NCBI GenBank assembly: GCA_947464365.1
Contig: CANHWS010000008.1
Location: 1 to 27,320, forward strand
Origin: Cytophagaceae bacterium
GTDB taxonomy: Bacteria; Bacteroidota; Bacteroidia; Cytophagales; Flexibacteraceae
Direction: 5' to 3'
Length of the DNA: 27,320 nucleotides
The position numbers and the translations under genes were made by a program. The number at the start of each line of letters is the position of its first letter. The stretch's first letter is position 1. Positions 26,801 to 27,320 of this stretch are shown here, piece after piece. The notes under the pieces are model-generated. The model was not told where the DNA came from. It saw only the letters and a program-made list of their open reading frames with translations, and did no database searches.

Positions 26801-27320
26801 TTTTAACTATTGAAGGTTCAGGTGCTATTACCGGTACAGGAGCGTTTGTTAACGCATCTTCTGGTTTCCGTCGTGTGATCGTCGATCGCGCAGGTGAAAT
26901 TGTCAACCTTCGAGGTGTTATTGCGAATGGTGCAAGTGTTGCTGCCAATGGTACCCTTGAGTTGCGCAACGGCTCAACTGTCAACCTTGGCAACTTCAAT
27001 CTTGAAGTCCAAGGCGACCTTCTTATGTCAGGCCACTCTACCATTACAGCTGGTTTTGGTATCTTGTCTTTGACAACCAAAGGAGGTGGTAACCTTATTA
27101 CAGCTTCCCCAACTGGGACTATTCCTAGCCTTCGTATCGATAACAGTGCTGGTGTTAGCCTGCCAACCACAGGTGGTAGCCGCCTAACTATCAGCTCTGG
27201 TCTCACTCTGACTACTGGTACCTTTGATATTGGGTCTGCTACCTCTGGCCTCAATACCTTCATCTATAATGGTATTGGAGGGCCAACTGGCACCACTTCC
27301 AACCTGATCGCAACTACACC
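17854..27320 (+). CDS. Giant secreted beta-strand-repeat surface protein (adhesin-like), 3' partial
   Basis: One frame runs without a stop from the ATG at 17854 to the window edge, giving at least 3155 residues. It starts with a Sec signal peptide (MKTTLLSTYIRRTLCSLALL, cut at AFA|Q). An ATG at 17773 in frame would put 27 polar residues before it and is less likely. The mature chain is dominated by Thr, Gly, Asn, Ser, Ala and Val in short strands such as VNLNGNLTVNASGTL, as expected for a right-handed beta-helix or stacked beta-repeat stalk. Four [W/F]-x5-W motifs occur at residues 46, 836, 2075 and 2538. Before the last three stands a P-[VI]-G...Y...T cassette starting at residues 696, 1931 and 2401. 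A DANQTIMPGLYQNVILG segment near 21053 resembles repeats known from large Bacteroidota surface proteins. Export to the surface, possibly by T9SS, is inferred; the C-terminus that would show a sorting domain is outside the window. Function is unknown; adhesion or matrix formation is likely. Confidence 0.88.
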   Translation, partial: MKTTLLSTYIRRTLCSLALLLGLGGMSAFAQTTYTWDGGGGADNRWTTAANWSSDVLPVSAVASVVVFPTGTTVTVLDVPTITLGALRTQGTANVTLKPATSGASVLTVGNTAGGAFNPAVSVEASATLTITGRDNPSGVDRDLTLTQLSNAAVTGTISGKLVIEQDDDVNYTGSGILTTPTLGTLTFDATSTFEWSRDGGTLPTPNGTNLVFNAASTTRIIGVKQNAPATITVASTFGNFVWDCPNQATSATAFANNVTVTITGDFTLNHTGTGHFVLGNANNNGTVLAVRGNMVIGSATFANKAVFNLRNNQNGNNSNVNLNGNLTVNASGTLTATSGTGNVFTFGGALTGFTNTAMTVSGTGTIDLASQQYALAGTGGSFAVATNVTPAAVTVTWSAAGSRAMATNVAASCVLLPTVNCALGTALSSGPATLSSVTSTITGTVTFPSGQDITVEFGNYTAAASGALNMNQVGRTHNLVFSGATNSIPATALAGFQAGNSTVTFSGKVNGQQIPFGTTFNNLIIDGSPFVNNSTGTSGTSATITVNGTLTLKSGNLNAGTFAVNNVVRTDGTVGSATIQPIGAGTYNLTYGIPTLTLNRNTGAEWSATATHVNNVTINTGAGNIVTMGALRTFNGVLTFTTGYLNTGASGNGVVFSATASHTGASNTSNIIGVGSGFVFRTGTTTTPFTNFEFPVGSMGTYAPVTVTNVAFTGATLTLGYRTTPNRSALARPSTINLNRSWVFTTSAGTLTSITSNYTYGASEATGTLTTVRGRSFSGTSWATPAAVGTITSTTLPGVQFTTIPTLPAEVTAGDANAFDITPTNKVYILIAANWTANASWVGGTAASRPSLNDGTEHIMIAFSSTLTLSNNPTFNAASLSLSNGGGATINGNAFTVQGDVVVNNQLNFGVASTILGNIIIGTGGQLNVTSNQNVNLSGTGNQTLTNNGGSLSTSNVFVCNAAAGTRTVTFAGPNAYTIGGVNVGGTTAGNAVSVVFSNDDPNTGVTVNGQLNNIGGNTFGRFSVAANKVLTLTGATPYGFSGGDIADTTNFDASATGCTVRYNADANQTIMPGLYQNVILGSAGSVSARSKNLPAADQVQVLGNIELRDAVTFQDNGSAGSVFVLGSKTQASTSQLIIKSNQSPAVILGNNNAANANHGTTWILSNGDVFPRTVENPSSSIRFGYLYFDAFGANTITINRDIQITKAMYTSKIYPGNDVIYQPPFQTTTFLTNQGTRTDMFLGLGGTSTNRGDSLTLGNFVLADNLNNNNRLNVSRNVKIAGASQTAVFTANGFSSGIACAITLSDNVVFEIDASNVPDGRAVMAFGNVTVPPVLTVPATSLFKITAPNRINWTNATTSGQTIAGNVDFNGSIITIAGTHTFQGRMLNVNRVTMTHATVIQGLATTTSSLPNITKTGDGVLTFSAGATFSGSFDSFSGADLVFNGTITTTSSVSGTSGTTFYTTFNTNNSITGAGSFNPFNWRHLPSANTTTLAVNATVANDLSVESGVLTVGSSTTSPTLTVANDVVVRGGTLSANTTVGTGVLTPTLIVDGNLTQLSGTFSFGGTFTTPNQVAPVVNLRMGNGVAGAKALSGTFASMHNLTIGDNAGDVLTNTATITSLTGNISNTGSMTSTAGTVTVGSTTTNNSSITANTIGSNPGLSFFNLTVGNNNTNAQVISLGADVTVGNTNNIQINNASGGFALNGYQLTVNGQTTGTGSFRGDVNATPGTSRLVLSGSAGATGTFGFASTHQNLQALTHNRTAFNQQLTSNLVITGAAGKKPSLNLLAGNLDVSSSNVISFQAAGALIRRGVGSVTAADIVSTSMTSVGYEYTATATVGAGNEVLSGIAVDTLTINAPSGTVTAAAAIVTSGRLRMTAGILSLGAINYTVTDANPFITGTNSFVDQSGAGRLTHSRAAGTASDFNGTWPIGTGSSYSPVTITGLAASVSGTRTLNVLPTASANPNFQVASVGLARFFSFTSTNITALTAGSLAFSYVDADINGTEASYPSNVYYWDGAVWTLAGTPSVNAGANTFTAGDLNGLTTLNGTQWSTGELQAFVVDLVYSIAGGGLFTDGSKWSDTEGGAARGTAPTVSEKMVITTGNSITLTNGATVLATEIRSGATLSQDGATGVDLGSLGGTGTLRINTTTAPTAIYTNFVTTSGGTIDYYGTTGFAMPNLTTYRNLTVSNTDLVTSSTNFTLNGDLTVTGKFQNTHVVTLNAATGIIAGTDSVRLHNSILPAGKTYAISNTGGVNISGTPAGTGILTMIAGGKVGYTQATVPYGLVSAELNKAGVTLVANGTINQTIPTPIFNLETNKPSGTITLAGVNTINGNLNMLSGVINYPLTATLLINGSLTVTSPSVTNMINTTGGIAGNSGGTTGFVYVSFTDPANATLTVPVGSNNKYHGLTFTNLNGAGTGYVYISTTNAANPLTSSSNTLGQYWRFGTTLGSFSANVVGTYDQTNVVGTEASYQLKQSENQFYWSDPGTARSINTTANTFSITLFGPTTSFLYDLALGQPDAFIQNLFSSIATGNWNDASTWDVNGVPDPSVPAVVLINSGHIVTLTTNVVLAPSSGSYLVSVQPGGTIGFAGSSVLSGGANTRLLINADAGLTTQHPSGWEQSTAAGCVQVAIRNYSFGGIYEFNGTAAQTTGTFTSTLNGNGKLIINNGSMTTNNFTTNSFHRETGFTGGVSLGRPNLALNGNATIEIRSGVFTLTNVTPFTNTITGTSTNPITVGPNALLRVDCGGARTLQSVIGNAGGINWTTTAPYGSLHIFNVGASATYTGTNASGGNMYGANMQNFVVHTALNTAVIPVFSPTVPITISGNLTIVGLTANSTNALDFNLADGATIYKVYMAGQHQNSGKFNTTLGFPSGSTAGINLIGDANHSIGLTFTNAEIPNASSGQNITRFILMGSGTANMIMPSNKVFNVTGLFKNSFAHGGFGMDGGGNDNLMTLSGPIQLDQNLNFSGGSAASDVGVLTIEGSGAITGTGAFVNASSGFRRVIVDRAGEIVNLRGVIANGASVAANGTLELRNGSTVNLGNFNLEVQGDLLMSGHSTITAGFGILSLTTKGGGNLITASPTGTIPSLRIDNSAGVSLPTTGGSRLTISSGLTLTTGTFDIGSATSGLNTFIYNGIGGPTGTTSNLIATT
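17944..18072 (+). repeat. Giant protein: N-terminal W-x5-W module (copy 1)
   Basis: Directly after the signal peptide: TYTWDGGGGADNRWTTAANW, then SSDVLP and a V-V-V-F-P-T-G-T-T-V-T-V strand. The two aligned Trp codons are at 17989 and 18007. This copy has no P-V-G cassette before it, as expected at the N-terminus. Confidence 0.7.
19936..20463 (+). repeat. Giant protein: composite module (copy 2)
   Basis: FPVGSMGTYAPVTVTNV begins at 19936. A middle part includes ASEATGTL and SGTSWATP, then the linker VTAGDANAFDI, then AANWTANASWVGG with Trp codons at 20359 and 20377, and finally HIMIAFSSTLTL. From the Pro of P-V-G to the first Trp is 140 residues. Confidence 0.7.
23641..24186 (+). repeat. Giant protein: composite module (copy 3)
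   Basis: WPIGTGSSYSPVTITGL begins at 23641. GTEASY, then VYYWDGAVW, then the linker FTAGDLNGL follow, and then GGGLFTDGSKW with Phe at 24076 replacing the first Trp and Trp at 24094, ending MVITTGNSITLT. From Pro to the aligned Phe is 144 residues. Confidence 0.7.
25051..25563 (+). repeat. Giant protein: composite module (copy 4)
   Basis: VPVGSNNKYHGLTFTNL begins at 25051. GTEASY, then QFYWSDPG and the linker LGQPDAF follow, and then SIATGNWNDASTWDVNGVP with Trp codons at 25465 and 25483, ending VLINSGHIVTLT. From Pro to the first Trp is 137 residues. GTEASY is identical to copy 3. Confidence 0.7.

Noticed and set aside
18120..27263. Many long open frames on the minus strand opposite the giant gene, all in the same antisense phase
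   Set aside because: In that phase, minus-strand stops need a sense codon ending in T or C followed by TA (Tyr codons), or one ending in T followed by CA (His or Gln codons). The giant protein is poor in Tyr, His and Gln, so the phase stays open by composition. The translations are Val/Pro/Leu-rich with no recognisable domains.
1..27320. CRISPR arrays, insertion sequences, tRNA or rRNA genes
   Set aside because: No regularly spaced direct repeats, transposase-like frames with terminal inverted repeats, tRNA T-loop signatures in the gaps, or rRNA-like segments were recognised by eye; a covariance-model search was not possible.

Overview
The window looks like chromosomal DNA of a member of the Bacteroidota. 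The reasons are family-level: several secreted proteins have signal peptides ending in a Gln right after the cleavage site, as is common in that phylum; there is a DUF2721 membrane protein, an I9-like/S8 peptidase of the Bacteroidota type and a NUDIX gene divergent from pyrE; several promoters resemble the phylum's TTG / TAnnTTTG consensus; and a giant beta-strand-rich surface protein carries modules often seen in type IX secretion (T9SS) cargo. The exact genus cannot be read from the sequence. No rRNA, tRNA, CRISPR array, transposase or integrase was recognised.

Layout. (1) 1-2139, plus strand: the 3' part of an RND efflux periplasmic adaptor lipoprotein, then a histone-deacetylase-fold amidohydrolase. 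(2) 2136-4254, minus strand: a YdeI/OmpD-associated family protein, a DUF2721 membrane protein and a secreted CAP-domain protein. (3) 4573-8954, plus strand: three exported proteins in a row, namely gamma-glutamyltransferase, a small outer-membrane-barrel-like protein and a subtilisin-like S8 peptidase. (4) 8996-16293, minus strand: housekeeping genes for a PhnP-like metallo-beta-lactamase-fold hydrolase, fumarase C, a glutaryl-CoA-dehydrogenase-type acyl-CoA dehydrogenase, elongation factor 4 (LepA) and a NUDIX hydrolase. Three strong hairpins on the minus strand split this run into separate transcription units. (5) 16627-17274, plus strand: pyrE, divergent from the NUDIX gene. (6) 17854 to beyond the right edge, plus strand: one uninterrupted reading frame of at least 3155 codons.

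The most distinctive content is region 6. The giant protein has a normal Sec signal peptide followed by thousands of residues rich in Thr, Gly, Asn, Ser, Ala and Val, in a beta-strand-repeat pattern. Four copies of a [W/F]-x5-W motif punctuate it. Copies 2 to 4 are each preceded, at a nearly constant 137-144 residues, by a P-[VI]-G...Y...T cassette, so a composite module occurs three times between beta-repeat stalks of very unequal length. A good Bacteroidota promoter match lies about 470 bp upstream, which would imply a long leader.

How the genes fit together: regions 1-3 are dominated by envelope and secreted functions (efflux, glutathione or gamma-glutamyl peptide hydrolysis, proteolysis, outer membrane). 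Region 4 serves central metabolism (TCA cycle, amino-acid degradation) and translation. Region 6 is a presumed cell-surface adhesin or matrix protein. There is no sign of a defence island, prophage or biosynthetic cluster; the giant protein is the best candidate for something under-described.
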